A stretch of DNA of 64,000 bases from Strigamia acuminata (GCA_949358305.1 OX442321.1:6845605-6909604), one strand, 5' to 3'. Positions 1 through 11,394 are shown, counted from the stretch's first letter. Notes: generated from the sequence alone by a model not told the origin. Numbers and translations: made by a program.

Positions 1-17
1 TTGTAAGTAACCGGCAC

Positions 18-971
18 CTTTAGCTCTGAATTGTAGTTGGACTGGTTTTCTATACCAAATTTGAATTCGTGCTGAAGTAAATCTTCCAATGTTTCATACT
101 GGTGTGCTTTTTCGTGAACTACTGCTTTAGACATCAATAAACTGTTATAAATCGACGACGTAATAACTGTGCAGAAAAAGTAAGTGGCAGTCACGATACT
201 CATTGAAACTAAACGATTTTTTCTAAGCACATCTAAAAATTAAAAATTCAATTAAAAATAAATAGAAGGAACCAAATTGTTTGTTTCACCTTTTATTAAG
301 ACCAATTTCATCAAAGTACTTGCCACTTTCTGCCACAGCGTCTTTTCTTCCGTGTCGCAAAGTGTTGAAAGAATACACGTCATTACCCATAATGCGACTA
401 ATATCAACCAAACATTTAATGGGTAAGTATCGGTATAATTTATCTCGTTCACGTCGTTCTGAGATGGCTGTCTTAAAACAACTGCCATGTAAACGTCAAA
501 AATATTCGATGTTAAAAAATCTACATCGATGTAATCGATTCGGCCAGGAATAAAACCGATACCTTCGAAATCGATTTCCTTGCATATAATAACAATATTA
601 AGAAAATAAAATAAATTGTTAAATATTTTTTTCTTACGTTTTGTTTTACACTTTTGAACAATTCGCTATACGCACCCGGCGGAAAAATACGAAATGTATA
701 ACTATGAATGATGCAATGTATATTTCAGTTTCGGGTCGTTCAACTTGATTAAAAATATTACCTGAAGTTGAGCACTTGTGCTAAAAGTTTTATCAATTCA
801 ACTAATAATCCACCGGATACTACATTGTTAGTCACAATGAGGTTTGGAGGAACCTAGAAATACAGAGTTTAAATAAATATCGAGTTTATGAATATTGGAT
901 AATATCAATACGTGAACGACTCCAACAGTCAAATTTTTTAGAATAGAAAATTCCATTGGGATGTTACTCAT
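18..971 (-). CDS. IR-A1: divergent ionotropic receptor, 3' end outside window
   Basis: This is a chemosensory ionotropic receptor, a ligand-gated cation channel subunit of the plasma membrane. Five exons are visible: 912 to about 971, 762-853, 638-701, 290-578 and 18-232, all with GT/AG borders. The 290-578 exon carries the end of ligand-binding lobe S1 (VVLRQPS) and transmembrane M1 (NVWLILVALWVMTCILSTL). The 18-232 exon carries M3. The second S2 exon and the M4 exon lie beyond the left edge. Exon sizes and phases match A3, A4 and A5. The region upstream of ATG 971 differs from the other type A genes: the acceptor-side segment appears two bases shorter, so the N-terminus is uncertain. No signal-peptide exon was found. 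Confidence 0.8.
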
Positions 972-2654
972 AGTTTCGATTAACCTGATCAACTAAACGA
1001 TCGAGACGAAAGGCAATGACCTGACCTGAGTAAAACAATATAACTATGATTAAAATAAATAAATAAAAAAAGGACTACTAATTTGAAAATCGCTATTTAC
1101 GTTTTTATTACTTTGCGCTCACGCGAGCAGTCACATATTAATATAATTAAATTTAATTAATTGATTAAAATTATCATATAAAAAACTTAGAAATAAGAAA
1201 TAAATAAATGGACAAACAAAAGTGCATTTCTATATAAGATAACTTACATTACTTGTACTAATAATCGTACATCCAAGCTAGAATAATCAACATCAAGTGA
1301 GATAAAGAAGAATTGTGTACACAAAAATCGCAAAGAATGAACTCGGATATAACGTTCAAAAACACTTCCGACTCCACCTGTGCCGCTAATGGAAATGACG
1401 ATCTAATTTATCACAAAAATATTAATTTTTCTATAATTTTGTCAGCACGCAAGCTATGGACACGCATCAAGATAGAATATAAAATACTTATTTGACTACC
1501 AATAAAAAAAAGTAATGGATCATAACACGTGTGGACAGTTTATCTGCCAAAAGATTTGCACGTGCTTCCCGTGGTAATTATCATCAGCCCAAAAACAGAA
1601 GCCAAGGAGAAAATCCAAATAATCCAAAAAATGAAGGCAAACACGTTAAAATGAAGAAATTCCAAATAAAAATAAAAATTCAAGAAACATTTAACCAATA
1701 ATGCTTTACACCTCTTGTAAATTTGTTGTGTGCCTTAACAACAGCTCACTAAACGTTTTGAATTCTCGTAATTCTTTAAAAGCAATTTTGGTTTAAAAAC
1801 CGATCAAAATTTTAACTTATCTGATGATTTTCTCCTTGGACGAAATAAAACATGCTGTGCATTCAAAGAGCAAGTTTATTTAAACATTTTTGGGGTATAC
1901 ATAATTGGAATAAAAAACAAAGGAAAAAACTGAACAATTCATTACACAAAACCAACCTCATGTCCAAAAGCACCTCCTAGATGTGGCTTCTCTGCTTGAC
2001 CCTGTGCACTGACCCATATTACCACTCTTCTAAAATTCGCTGTTTTCACTGGAGTTCGACACCATATTGTTGTGTCTTCCACCCCATTATTATTACAATG
2101 TACACAACTAATAGTTTGGTATTACGCGTTGCTAGACAGTTGAGCCTAGCAACATCTCTCCCTTGCTTTTTATTCTTATTAAAGTTAGTCGACACCCGAA
2201 ATTCAGAGGCACTTCTGACTACACCTATATCTCAAATGAAAATATACCATCTAATTTATCAAAATATCATTAATGTTTTCTATAATTTCGTCAGCACGCA
2301 AGCTGCGGCCACACATTAACATGGCCCATAAAAAAGATATTATTGATATAAAAAAAATATAATGGAAGGTGACATGCGCAGACAATTTATCTGCTGCAAA
2401 GATGTTTGTAGAAACTCATGGTCACTTTCATTAGCCCAAAAAAATTTAACAATCCCATGAAGAGAAGTATATTGCGAGCTTTCATTGGTTGAAGGTTGGT
2501 TATATTGGACACCAGATGCCCAAGATACTCGATACCGGTCCAATATAGGCCCAAAATTACAGAAAATAAAAATCTACAAGAAATAATGACCAGAAACACT
2601 TCACAACCCTAGTGACAAAACACAACGTGTTGAATAACGAAATAAACGTCGTTT
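972..2654. other. Intergenic stretch between A1 and A2 with a duplicated block
   Basis: No convincing gene is visible here. Two diverged copies of one block lie at about 1401-1600 and 2249-2450; both run from ATCTAATTTATC through TCAGCACGCAAGCT and on to a TTTATCTG motif. The same block recurs beside A2 (6840-7060), A3, A4 and A5. A TATA-like CTATATAAG sits near 1231. Short open frames here have no recognisable domain. Confidence 0.5.
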
Positions 2655-5600
2655 TCAAAGGAATTTGACACCATATTCAGTCTTTTGAAACGGCTGCCTC
2701 AATGGACGGTTGGTTCGGTCATTAGTGATGAAACCAGGCCGTAATTGAACGTTCCCGTTTCTTTGAAGTTTATCTCTGTTGTGTTTTGACTTGTATGATT
2801 GATGCTTGATTGTTATTGTAAAGAGGTGACTCTTAAATTGTTGTCGTGGTTGCGTTAGCAACCACGCTTGAATAAATTAGTTGTTGTAAAAATGTGTAAA
2901 TGAGTAGTTCATTTTCTGGGCCTCTCTTAGATGGTCAGGCCTAGGACATACTTAGTATTTTAGAACGTTGAAGAATACTAAATTGGTGCAGTCAATGGAA
3001 CTTAACTTATGTGCATGTGGACTGTGAACGCTTTGAAGAGCAAAATAAATTTAGAAAATAAAAGAAATAAACGGGATTAAGCCTGAATTCGAGTTTGGAA
3101 CGTTGGCCGTTCCAATGTGTTGTGCTTTGCCGAATAAACAAGCGCTGGTTTCCAGTTCTCTGTTGCCGACTTCGGAGTTTTAAGCCGTTAGTTATCCGTG
3201 AGTAGCGGTAATTTGACGGAGTTTGAACTTTTTCCGATGTTGCGACGTGAGTGTGACATATTTGCGATCATTCTTCGAGGCGCCCAAGTGAGTTTTCGAC
3301 GCCGTGTGACTCGACTGGAGTTCAACTACCCATCGTGTGTGTGTGGACAAGTAGTTCACACATAGCTGACTCTGGCTGGGTCAGTTGTGGGACGTTTTCT
3401 TGCGAGTAGCAAGGAGGACAGTCGTTGTTGTGTGGCCGACATTCGGGTGCTGTTTTGGTGCAAGGAGCATCGCCTGCAGTGTGCCCTGGTGTGGTCAGTA
3501 TAGTTGAATTAGTTTTTCAATTCAATTCGGCTACTTGTTTCTTTATTTTTTTTGTTTCAACATTTTTTCAACATGGCGGCTCCAAGAATGGAATTGGGCC
3601 ACAGAGTGTTGTTTGCCCATCATTCATGCGTGGGGGGAAGGAATGGCTTGTCCCCTGCGCATCGTTTTCTTGCACGCCACTTTTGTACGCATCTGCAATC
3701 TGCGGCGATCAAGGTGGATTGTGTGGTTTCTGCCCCTAAAATGGCGGATGCAGATGCCACAAAAGTTTGGTGGGCCGCTGACGTCTTGGGCAAGAAAGGG
3801 ACAGTATTGTATGAAGTAATGGACATTGAAACTGGACTCAAGCATGTGCGCCATGTAAATCAACTCAGGGCTCGTGTGAGGAGTGTGGTGGTTCCTGATT
3901 GTGTGGTGACAAGTGAGTCGTTGAGCAGCATCTCACCGATTAAAGAACGAGTTGCACCGGAGTTGGTGGTGTCTCCGCCTGCAGATGAGCAGTGGATGCT
4001 CATGGAAACGCCAGCGATGCCTGAGTTGCCTTCTTCCTCGTCATCGGGAGAACTCGCTGTTGAACAAGTTGACGTTGCTAATCAATTTTTCATTGCAGTC
4101 ATAGCACGTTGCATGTTGTTGGATTTGGAGGATGAAATGATTCCCCCGGTTCCTCCTCCAACAGCAGTTGAAAGAATCCTAGATGGAAGACGTTTGAGTG
4201 TGTGTTTGGAGCGTCTGGATGAGAGATCTCCAGAACTAATGCAGAATCGTGTCAACGTTGCGAGAGAGTCGCTTGATGCGCTCAGGGTGAACCTCGGGGA
4301 TCGGCGGCAGGAGCTGGGCGCCCCTGAAGTCGACGCACAGCGTGAGCTGGAAGCCCCTGGTGTCGACTCACAGCCGGAGCTGGACGCCCCTGATGTCGAC
4401 TCACCTCCGGAGTCTGATGAGATCGTCTCTCCAGACGATTCGACCCCCCCTTTGCAAGTTGATGAACAGCCGGAGATCCCGTCGACCTCGAGCGGACGTC
4501 CGGCGCGAAACAGATGGCTTCCAGCAAGGCTGAGAGATCCCAACATAATTTTGACCTCAACCAGTAAAAAGAGAAAAAAAGGACCCAAATATTTTGAGAG
4601 TGAACACAACAGTCGAATATGAGAATTTTGTGTTTTATTTAATTTGAATTTACACTGTTAAAATTTTGGCTTTATTTATTAATGTGAAAATGCATGATTT
4701 TGTTAAAGATGTGTAATTACAAATTGGGGAGTGATGTTGTGTTTTGACTTGTATGATTGATGCTTGATTGTTATTGTAAAGAGGTGACTCTTAAATTGTT
4801 GTCGTGGTTGCGTTAGCAACCACGCTTGAATAAATTAGTTGTTGTGAAAATGTGTAAATGAGTAGTTCATTTTCTGGGCCTCTCTTAGATGGTCAGGCCT
4901 AGGACATACTTAGTATTTTAGAACGTTGAAGAATACTAAAATCTCCATCCATTTTATCACTTTGATCCATCATTAACTCCACGCACAGCACAAAAATGCT
5001 AACTAGCAAACCAGCACTCAAAAGGTATAATGGTATAATCACTTGTCTCAAAACCAGTGATTCGAGAGTTTGACGTTTGTTGCAATGCGGTCGTCGCACC
5101 GAGACGTACTTCTCCGTTTCTTTTATTAATATTCCCGACGTTCTAAACAAGAGAAAACTGCAACCAAATAAAAATAAAATTGTGACAAAATCGAACAAAT
5201 TTATACCCAAAAATAAATACATACATCTGTGAAATTGGTTCCCGCAAAGACGAGTTTTTTGGAAACGCCATATTGATTCCCGATTCGATATATTTAGTCG
5301 GCAGCAAATTTAACTTGCACAAATATTTGATTCCATGCATTGCGTCGAATGAGTTCTCGATGAATGCGAATTTCCCAGTTAACGCCATCTTGTATCCATC
5401 TTCGTGATCCATAAGATCAGGAGGACTGTCTCTTTGCATGGCCTCAAATAGTTCGATAAATGGCGGTTGCTTCATATCCTAGAATAAAACTTCATTTAAA
5501 ACAACAATTTCGTTTTATATTTTGAACAGCCGGCACCTTAACGATGGGCAAATAGTTTGACTGCGTTTGTAAACAGATTTTGATCTTGTTCTTGAATAAA

Positions 5601-6530
5601 TCTTCCAACGTTTGGTATTGATTTGCAGTGTCCTTAACTGCTACAACGATTAATAAACTGTTGTAAACCGCTAGTATAATAACTGTATAAAATAAATAGG
5701 TTGCAATCACAAGCCTCATTGATAGAGAACTCTCTTTTCCAAGCACCAAATCTAAAAAATCAAAAAATTTAAAAAAACATATAAATAAATTTATAGAAAT
5801 TTAAAATAAATTTATTTCACCTTTTAATAAGACCATTTTCATAAAAATATTTGTCAGTGCTAGCCTCAATGAATAATCTCCTTCGCAAAGTGTAGAGGAA
5901 ATACATGTTATTACCCACAACACGAATAATGCCTGCCAGACATTTCGTGGAAAAGGATCCATGTAATTTATCGGTTTATCACCGTCTGAAGTTGACTGTT
6001 TGACAACGACTCCCATGTAAACTTCAAAGATGTTTGCTGTTAAGTAATCTATCGTTTCGTAATCGGCTGAGTCGGGAATGAAACCCATACCCTCAAAATC
6101 GACCTCCTTAAAAACACAAAAACAACATTAATGAAATCAATGAAAATTATTAAACCTCATGATTTTTTAAACCTCTTTTATTATACTTTCCCATAAATCG
6201 TTAAACGCACCCGGCGGAAAAATACGAAATGTAATTCTGTACAGTATATTATGTAATTGAGTTAACTGATTTTTATTTAACATATTACCTGAAGTTGAGT
6301 ACTTGTGCTAAAAGGGTTAATAATTCCACCATCACTCCGCCAATCACCCTATTGTCGGCCACGATAATTTTTGGAGGAACCTGAAAAATCTTGTATAAAT
6401 AAATATCAAATTTATAAACATTGCATTGGATAATTACATGCACAACTCCAATTGTTACGTTTCTGAGCACATAAACCTCGCTTGGGATATTACTCATGTC
6501 TTTTGCCGAACGTAGTCGCTTCAAAAATGT
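2655..6530 (-). CDS. IR-A2: ionotropic receptor with an LTR element inserted in its last exon
   Basis: Exons on the minus strand are 6438 to about 6530, 6289-6380, 6173-6236, 5821-6106 (S1 end plus M1, NVWQALFVLWVITCISSTL), 5537-5751 (M3), 5225-5478 (S2) and a last exon from 5157 containing M4. The last exon is broken by the LTR element at 2777-4940. Its sequence runs from 5157 to 4941 and resumes at 2771, ending in a stop at 2655. The reading frame agrees across the junction once one copy of the ATCTC target repeat is counted. The uninterrupted exon would encode about 110 residues, including an unusually long hydrophilic C-terminal tail. With the insertion in place, translation after M4 continues for 12 residues inside the LTR and stops near 4899. 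The first exon here appears to be entered in a different phase from A3-A5, so the 5' end is uncertain. Confidence 0.85.
2777..2982 (+). repeat. 5' LTR of the short element
   Basis: It begins TGTTGTGTTTTGAC and ends AATACTAAA. It is nearly identical to 4735-4940. Confidence 0.9.
3573..4622 (+). CDS. LTR-element protein with integrase C-terminal tail
   Basis: The open frame is continuous from 3552. I prefer the ATG at 3573 because it sits in a CAACATGG context and is followed by MAAPRMELGH. About 60 residues in, WWAADVLGKKGTVLYEV followed by RHVNQLRAR matches the GPY/F-type module and RHVxQLR tail that end Ty3/gypsy integrases. The C-terminus (RPARNRWLPARLRD) resembles the typical end of such polyproteins. 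Between them lies an acidic, proline- and serine-rich stretch with about three copies of a 12-residue unit of the form E-L-x-A-P-x-V-D. No DDE catalytic core, reverse transcriptase or protease is present. The protein may be non-functional, or it may be a chromatin- or RNA-binding remnant; its role is unknown. Confidence 0.65.
   Translation: MAAPRMELGHRVLFAHHSCVGGRNGLSPAHRFLARHFCTHLQSAAIKVDCVVSAPKMADADATKVWWAADVLGKKGTVLYEVMDIETGLKHVRHVNQLRARVRSVVVPDCVVTSESLSSISPIKERVAPELVVSPPADEQWMLMETPAMPELPSSSSSGELAVEQVDVANQFFIAVIARCMLLDLEDEMIPPVPPPTAVERILDGRRLSVCLERLDERSPELMQNRVNVARESLDALRVNLGDRRQELGAPEVDAQRELEAPGVDSQPELDAPDVDSPPESDEIVSPDDSTPPLQVDEQPEIPSTSSGRPARNRWLPARLRDPNIILTSTSKKRKKGPKYFESEHNSRI
4735..4940 (+). 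repeat. 3' LTR of the short element
   Basis: Same length as the 5' LTR. On the minus strand it supplies the last 12 codons and the stop of the current A2 frame. Confidence 0.9.
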
Positions 6531-6839
6531 CTAATAAACTCACAAAATAGTGAATAAAAGTATTAGTTAAGTAACAGTACTAATTCGACGGAAAATAGAG
6601 TCTACCGGTATGCAAAAACAAATAATATTGAGAAAATTAAGTTCACGAAAATATAAAATTCTCAAAAAACGCAAAAAAAAAACTCATTTATGGAAAAAAT
6701 TAAGTTCACAAATAAAATATCTTTTAAATATTAGATTCTAACATTTTAGAATACTTACTTCTAACCGCATTCACGGTAAATGCCATAAAGAACACAGACA
6801 AACGAGTCACTAATACTATGTCAACATTGCAATTGCTTT

Positions 6840-6984
6840 TATTATTATTTTGTCATCACGCAAGCTGTTTCGGACATTAAATTTGCTCGTAAAATATACT
6901 GCTAAATTAACTTGATCCAATTTAAGAAAAATAATAATGGAATGTGGGCAGAGTTTATCGATTGCGAAGAAGAAATTCGTACGA
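6840..6984 (+). promoter_or_regulatory. Shared 5' block upstream of the knottin gene, head-to-head with A2
   Basis: The block TCATCACGCAAGCTGTTTCGGACATTAAAT and what follows leads directly into the knottin start codon at 6985. Diverged copies lie near 1401-1600, 2249-2450, 19111-19330, 27938-28150 and 31790-32010, mostly 5' of type A receptors. A TATA-like TAAAATATACTG lies near 6890. I infer that this is the promoter and leader of the plus-strand gene, and perhaps bidirectional. Confidence 0.4.
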
Positions 6985-8259
6985 ATGAACATTTTATTGG
7001 TAATTCTTATAATATTGGGTAAATATGTCGCTTCCCAGGAAGAGGTTATGCCAACTGTGTAAGTACCTTTACTACTCATCATACACTTCAAAAAATATAG
7101 CTGTACGCTTACATTTTTATAAGTGTAATTTTGACTCCTTAATCGAAGTTAAATTACAATATTAAAGTGGAATGAACATAAAATGGCAGTATCACACTTT
7201 TACGCACGTACAATTGCGGCAATAAAAATTATCGCCTTCTTCCTACACTGGCACAGAGATAAGGCAACAACTTTTAAGGGCCACAGTTGACAGCCTGGGG
7301 ACTGGTTACCATGGGGTGGGACGCATACTCACGTAAATAAGACAAGGAACTCCAGATTGTTGGGTTATTGGCCTTTAATCCATTGTCTAGGGGTTGGCGA
7401 CAGACCCGACGTACACAGGGTGGGAACCTAATGAATGACGTGGCCGGTTAAACATACCATTCTGCCATACTCACCTGTACGGCCCATGTAACCGCTCACG
7501 GAGGCTGTAGTGGATCCATCATCACACTACTGAGCGTCGGAGTGGTGAATGGTGAGAAAGCAGAGTCAGCACGGGGCACGACTGCCCTTGCTGGCTTCAG
7601 GACCTTACTTCACACACCTCTGTCTTGATTGAGACCCAGTGCTCTTCTCTCGCTTTTGATTTGAAACCAAGTCCATCTATTTCATAGGCTGATATCTGTT
7701 TTGACATATATGACTACAAAGTATCTTTTGGATTATTTATTTAATATTACTTGACATGGTAGAAGTCAAAGTGTCAATAGTTCAAAAACAATCAAATTTT
7801 AGTTCACAAACTGTACACTTATGTAAATTTAATATATTATAGACATGCCTGTGCTTTGCAAGAAAAAAAAGAGGACATGAATTCCCATTTCCTACACCAT
7901 TTTAACTCCCTTTGGGTTCACACCTCCCATTTATATGTTGTAACACCATTTTAGGTGTTTCAAATTTTTAAAACGTGTATGTCTTGTTTCTACACAGTTT
8001 TACAGTTCTTATTTATGATATTTAGTATATGCAATCTTCATTTCTTTTCAGGTGTCTTGCAGGTGATTTATTCTACGACTCGTGTAGTTTAAGTTGCTGT
8101 AGCAAAATCATGACTTGTGGTTGCTTCAATATTCCTAAAGATGAATACGAAGATGAAGATGAAGATGTTTCTGCAGAGAAAAACACTAAATGTTTCTGTA
8201 AAGTCGATCGTAATAAAAAAGAGTACCAACTATTATTATTATTTAGACTTGTAAACTAA
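6985..8259 (+). CDS. Small secreted 8-cysteine (knottin-like) peptide
   Basis: There are two exons. Exon 1 (6985-7058) encodes a hydrophobic signal peptide beginning MNILLVILIILG and ends at a GTAAGT donor. Exon 2 (8052-8259) follows a TTTCTTTTCAG acceptor, joins in frame, and ends at TAA. The product is about 93 residues. The mature part has eight cysteines in the order C-x9-C-x3-CC-x5-C-x-C, a long acidic insert (DEYEDEDED), then C-x-C. This is the inhibitor-cystine-knot pattern seen in agatoxin-like peptides of insects and spiders, with an unusually long acidic loop before the last pair. It could be a neuropeptide-like, defence or venom/salivary peptide; the sequence does not decide. The intron contains a Y-family repeat copy. 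It is divergently transcribed from A2. Confidence 0.72.
7283..7640. repeat. Degenerate copy of the Y-family repeat
   Basis: GACTGGTTACCATGGGGTGG, GGGACGCATACTCACGTAAA, TGACGTGGCCGGT and GGTGAATGGTGAGA are shared with the copies at 10768, 19677 and 48570. The termini are not preserved. It lies in the knottin intron. Confidence 0.65.
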
Positions 8260-8269
8260 ATGTGTGCAA

Positions 8270-8275
8270 AATAAA
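8270..8275 (+). terminator. Polyadenylation signal of the knottin gene
   Basis: AATAAA lies 11 bases after the stop codon. Confidence 0.6.
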
Positions 8276-8510
8276 TCAATATATACTGGTGTAATTATAA
8301 CGCATTTTTTTCCCATTCCTCAACAGCACTGTCGACAATTGATATTGATTCATAATGTGAAAATGCCATGTTTACTAGTCGTTGGTTGCATCCGGCGATA
8401 AAAAAAACCAATGAATATCGATAGTTTCCTACGCTTAGTAATAAAAAAACTATTCTTATCATATACAACGCAGGCTAGCACATCGAACGGAGTAAAAAAA
8501 AGAGTCTCCG

Positions 8511-10169
8511 ATGTCACTGCAAAGTACCCAACATTCTAACTACACAATTAGAGTAGGCCTTATTCACGTAAGTACAATATTGGTATTTAATCTAGACTCG
8601 AACACTGTAAAAAAAAATCGAACCTACAGTTACCTCCCGAAATGGAATTATACGGTTCTGATGACAATATTACACTCGGTGGATATTTTGGAGAATTTTT
8701 TAGCATTTTCTTCACTCTAGTAAACACCAGGTATAGATGCACATTAACCTTTATGACTTCAACCTTTATGACTCCTGTGGTGATTAGTGATTGGTTGGTT
8801 TCAGTTATGAATATGTAAGAATTCCGGATAACAAATTAGGGTCGATGAATAAGAACAAAACGTGGAGTGGAATGATGAAATATCTGGTAGAGAATGTAAG
8901 TTCGTGTCGTTGCATCAAATGTTTCGTTTTCACCAAACCGCAATTTTTGCAGAAAATACAAGTTGGAGCCAGCTTGACCCAAACTAGAAAGAGACAAGAA
9001 TACGTCAAATTTTCACCAATTTTATATTCATCTTCTTACCGACTCCTGTACAGAGAGCTAGAGAGCTCCGAATGGTCGTACGATTTTTTCCTAGAACCAT
9101 TTCACGCTGATGTATGGATTTGTGTGTTGCTATTCAGCGGTGTAATAATTCTACTTGCAAACATCTACAAAAGAAAAATCTCTTTAAAAACACCTTACTT
9201 AAAAACCATTTGCAATTTCATTCACGACATTATTTATCACCTCATTCTATGTTGGCCAGTTGTCTTCTTGTCAGGTAATTCAATTTCAATTCACAAGTAA
9301 CTATGATAAATTATCACTCTATTATTACAGCTCATAATATATCAGTAAACAACGCCTCTTCAAGAATTATTTTTCTCTGCTATTATTTATTCGCTGTTGT
9401 TACAATTGTAAGCTACAATACCCAGTTAACAGCAATGCTCACAGTGGCAAGATACACGATTCCCTTCCAATCACTAGAAGACATGATTCTAGAAACCGAA
9501 TATTTTCCGGTCATAGTGCAAGGAAGGAGTATAGAAGAAATGTTTTCGGTACGCAATGAACTAGGCCTAAATATGTTAAAGAATATTTTCATTTCTACAT
9601 TAATAGAATGCAGAAGAAGAACCGTGGAAAAGTGGATGGGAAAAAATAATGCAAAACCAGCCCACATCTATGGTAAACACCACCCTGGAAGGAATTGACA
9701 CGGTTTATTCAACAAAGTCAGCCTTTATCACAACTTTAGAAAATGTACAAACGATAACCAAAAACTGCAGTTTTAATTTTGCTCCTGGTTTCTTTGGCAA
9801 GTTAACTGACTCCATCGCTTACTCTCTCGATTTTCCACACACCGAAACATTTAACCAAAGGTTACTGGATACTTATGTATTATTTTTTTAAAGTGTAAAA
9901 TTTAATTCACTATGTCGTATTACACAGTATTTTGTTTTGTTCACAGAATAATCCAGATGGGAGAAGCCGGAATATTATATAAATTAGCTCGGCGCTATTA
10001 CATCGGTGAAACATTATGTTCGACGTCAGGGACGTTAAAACCAGTTAAGCTGCAATCAATCGTCAGTATAGTTCTTGTATGCACAGCAGGACTGATGTTA
10101 TCATTAATAATTTGCTTAGTAGAAATACTGGTATCTAAAATTTTCGATAACCGTCTGCAGAATTTATAA
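8511..10169 (+). CDS. IR-C1: plus-strand ionotropic receptor
   Basis: Exons are 8511-8567 (start uncertain), 8630-8730, 8805-8895, 8953-9274, 9331-9548, 9607-9860 and 9947-10169. All introns are 57-100 bases with GT/AG borders, and phases agree throughout. The 8630 exon has LPPEMEL and LGGYFGEFF of lobe S1. The 8953 exon has VKFSP, M1 (DVWICVLLFSGVIILLANI) and a pore-region CWPVVF. The 9331 exon has M3 with VSYNTQLTAMLT, the counterpart of the iGluR SYTANLAAF motif. The 9607 exon is S2, and the last exon is M4. Exon sizes 101, 218 and 223 equal those of type B genes on the other strand, so C1 is a paralogue in inverted orientation. An N-terminal or signal exon upstream of 8511 was not identified. 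It appears intact from S1 onward. Confidence 0.85.
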
Positions 10170-10185
10170 TATCATTTTCAAATAC

Positions 10186-10252
10186 CTCAAACGGTTTGGT
10201 AAATGGTTGGGCCTGCATAGCCTACAAGAAAACTATTTCATTTAAACTGGCG
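10186..10252 (-). pseudogene. Relic of a type A S2 exon 5' border
   Basis: AATGGTTGGGCCTGCATAGC followed by a TACAAGAAAACT tract matches the acceptor-side border of the type A S2 exon (compare 15875-15930 in A3). Only this edge survives. It abuts the 3' end of C1. Confidence 0.55.
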
Positions 10253-10523
10253 CGGAGACTGGTTTATGGTGGATATTAATGTAACTTGTGAAATAGTCAT
10301 GGTTAAATTTACTGGAATAGTTATCATATAATTTGTGTATTTTATTTGTTATTTATATTTACGGGCATCTACCAGTAAATTTATCTTGTTTATTGTATTG
10401 CTTTTACTTTTCATGTGGGCTGACGTGCTGCATGGTGTTATTTATGCCTCGTTGAGGTGATGCAGCATACATGATCCATCATTGCCAGCAATATCCTAGT
10501 AGATATTTTCATGTGCATGATAT

Positions 10524-10567
10524 TAGTGGTGGCAAATGGCACCACGTGGTGCCATTTGCCACCACTA
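10524..10567. repeat. Perfect 44-bp palindrome centred on CACGTG
   Basis: The left arm starts TAGTGGTGGCAAATGGCA and the right arm ends TGCCATTTGCCACCACTA. The centre is CAC|GTG and there is no spacer. Confidence 0.95.
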
Positions 10568-10767
10568 GATGCCCTATCTATCTCTTGTTTTGATAGCCAA
10601 GATGGCAGCTCACTGTGTTTCTCAGAGCAGTCTTGCTCCAATGTAAGTTTCTGAGTACAAATAAACTCATTCTTATAATTTATTTACAGTATATTTATTT
10701 CCTGCGTGAGTATTGTCAAATACATGGGATTGTCATTGCACACATCATAAGAGTCCTGGCATAACGT

Positions 10768-11256
10768 TGTGACTGGGTATGGTCTTACCCATGGTAGTCT
10801 GGAGATTGACTTCCATGGGAGGGACACATACTCACGTAAATGATTGAGACAGGGACTCCAGATTGTTGGGTTTTGGCCTTTAATCATTGTCTAGGTGTCA
10901 GAGTCTCCCATCTACTCATGTGTGGTAGTGCTGTTAGGCACGCTACACCAGCAATTAACCCATCACACACAGGGCCTGAGCTCCATTAGTGACGTGGCCG
11001 GTCACTAACGGACATTCTGCCATACTTACCCCGTAGGACCCATGTGGCCACTCATGGAGAATGCAACAGGCACATTGCCATGTCACTGAGCGTCACAGTG
11101 GTGAATGGTGAGAGGAACAGAGTCAGCACCTTCGCACGTCTTCTATGCCGGGCCTGTCTACTCGACTCGCACGTCTGTCCTCTCTGCTCTCTCTCTCTCA
11201 CCACACCACTCTGCTCCCTCCTTCCCTAGCTGGATCAGTCAACCCTGCAAGGCAGT
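10768..11256. mobile_element. Y-family repeat, 3' end missing
   Basis: It starts TGTGACTGGGTATGGTCTTA like the complete copy at 48570. It shares the internal blocks GGGACACATACTCACG and GTGACGTGGCCGGTCACTAA. The terminal GTCACA is not found. Confidence 0.7.
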
Positions 11257-11394
11257 GTGATCATTGAAGGCAAATCAATTCTTCATCTATATAATTAATT
11301 ACAATACCAATTTTATTCTTTGTAATTTGCTTCTAAATAAAAGTTACATTTAGTGCAGATAATTGTGTTATTAAACAATAAATCTCCATCAAAT

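Larger units (their letters stand above)
2777..4940 (+). mobile_element. Non-autonomous LTR retrotransposon with 206-bp LTRs
   Basis: Two 206-bp direct repeats (2777-2982 and 4735-4940) flank a 1.75-kb interior. The 5-bp target duplication ATCTC lies at 2772-2776 and 4941-4945. A primer-binding-like segment (TTGGTGCAGTCAATGG) follows the 5' LTR at 2983, and a purine-rich tract (GGGGAGTGA) precedes the 3' LTR. The interior lacks gag, protease, reverse transcriptase and RNase H, and keeps one open frame. The only LTR difference noticed (one base, AAAA versus GAAA near 2890/4848) argues for recent insertion. This is an internally deleted Ty3/gypsy-type element. Confidence 0.88.
10253..11394. other. 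Gene-free stretch between C1 and B1
   Basis: It contains a perfect 44-bp palindrome (10524-10567) and a Y-family repeat copy (about 10768-11256). No coding region is supported. Confidence 0.6.

Noticed and set aside
3425..3819. Overlapping plus-strand frames in the short LTR element
   Set aside because: Shorter shadows of the 3573-4622 frame.
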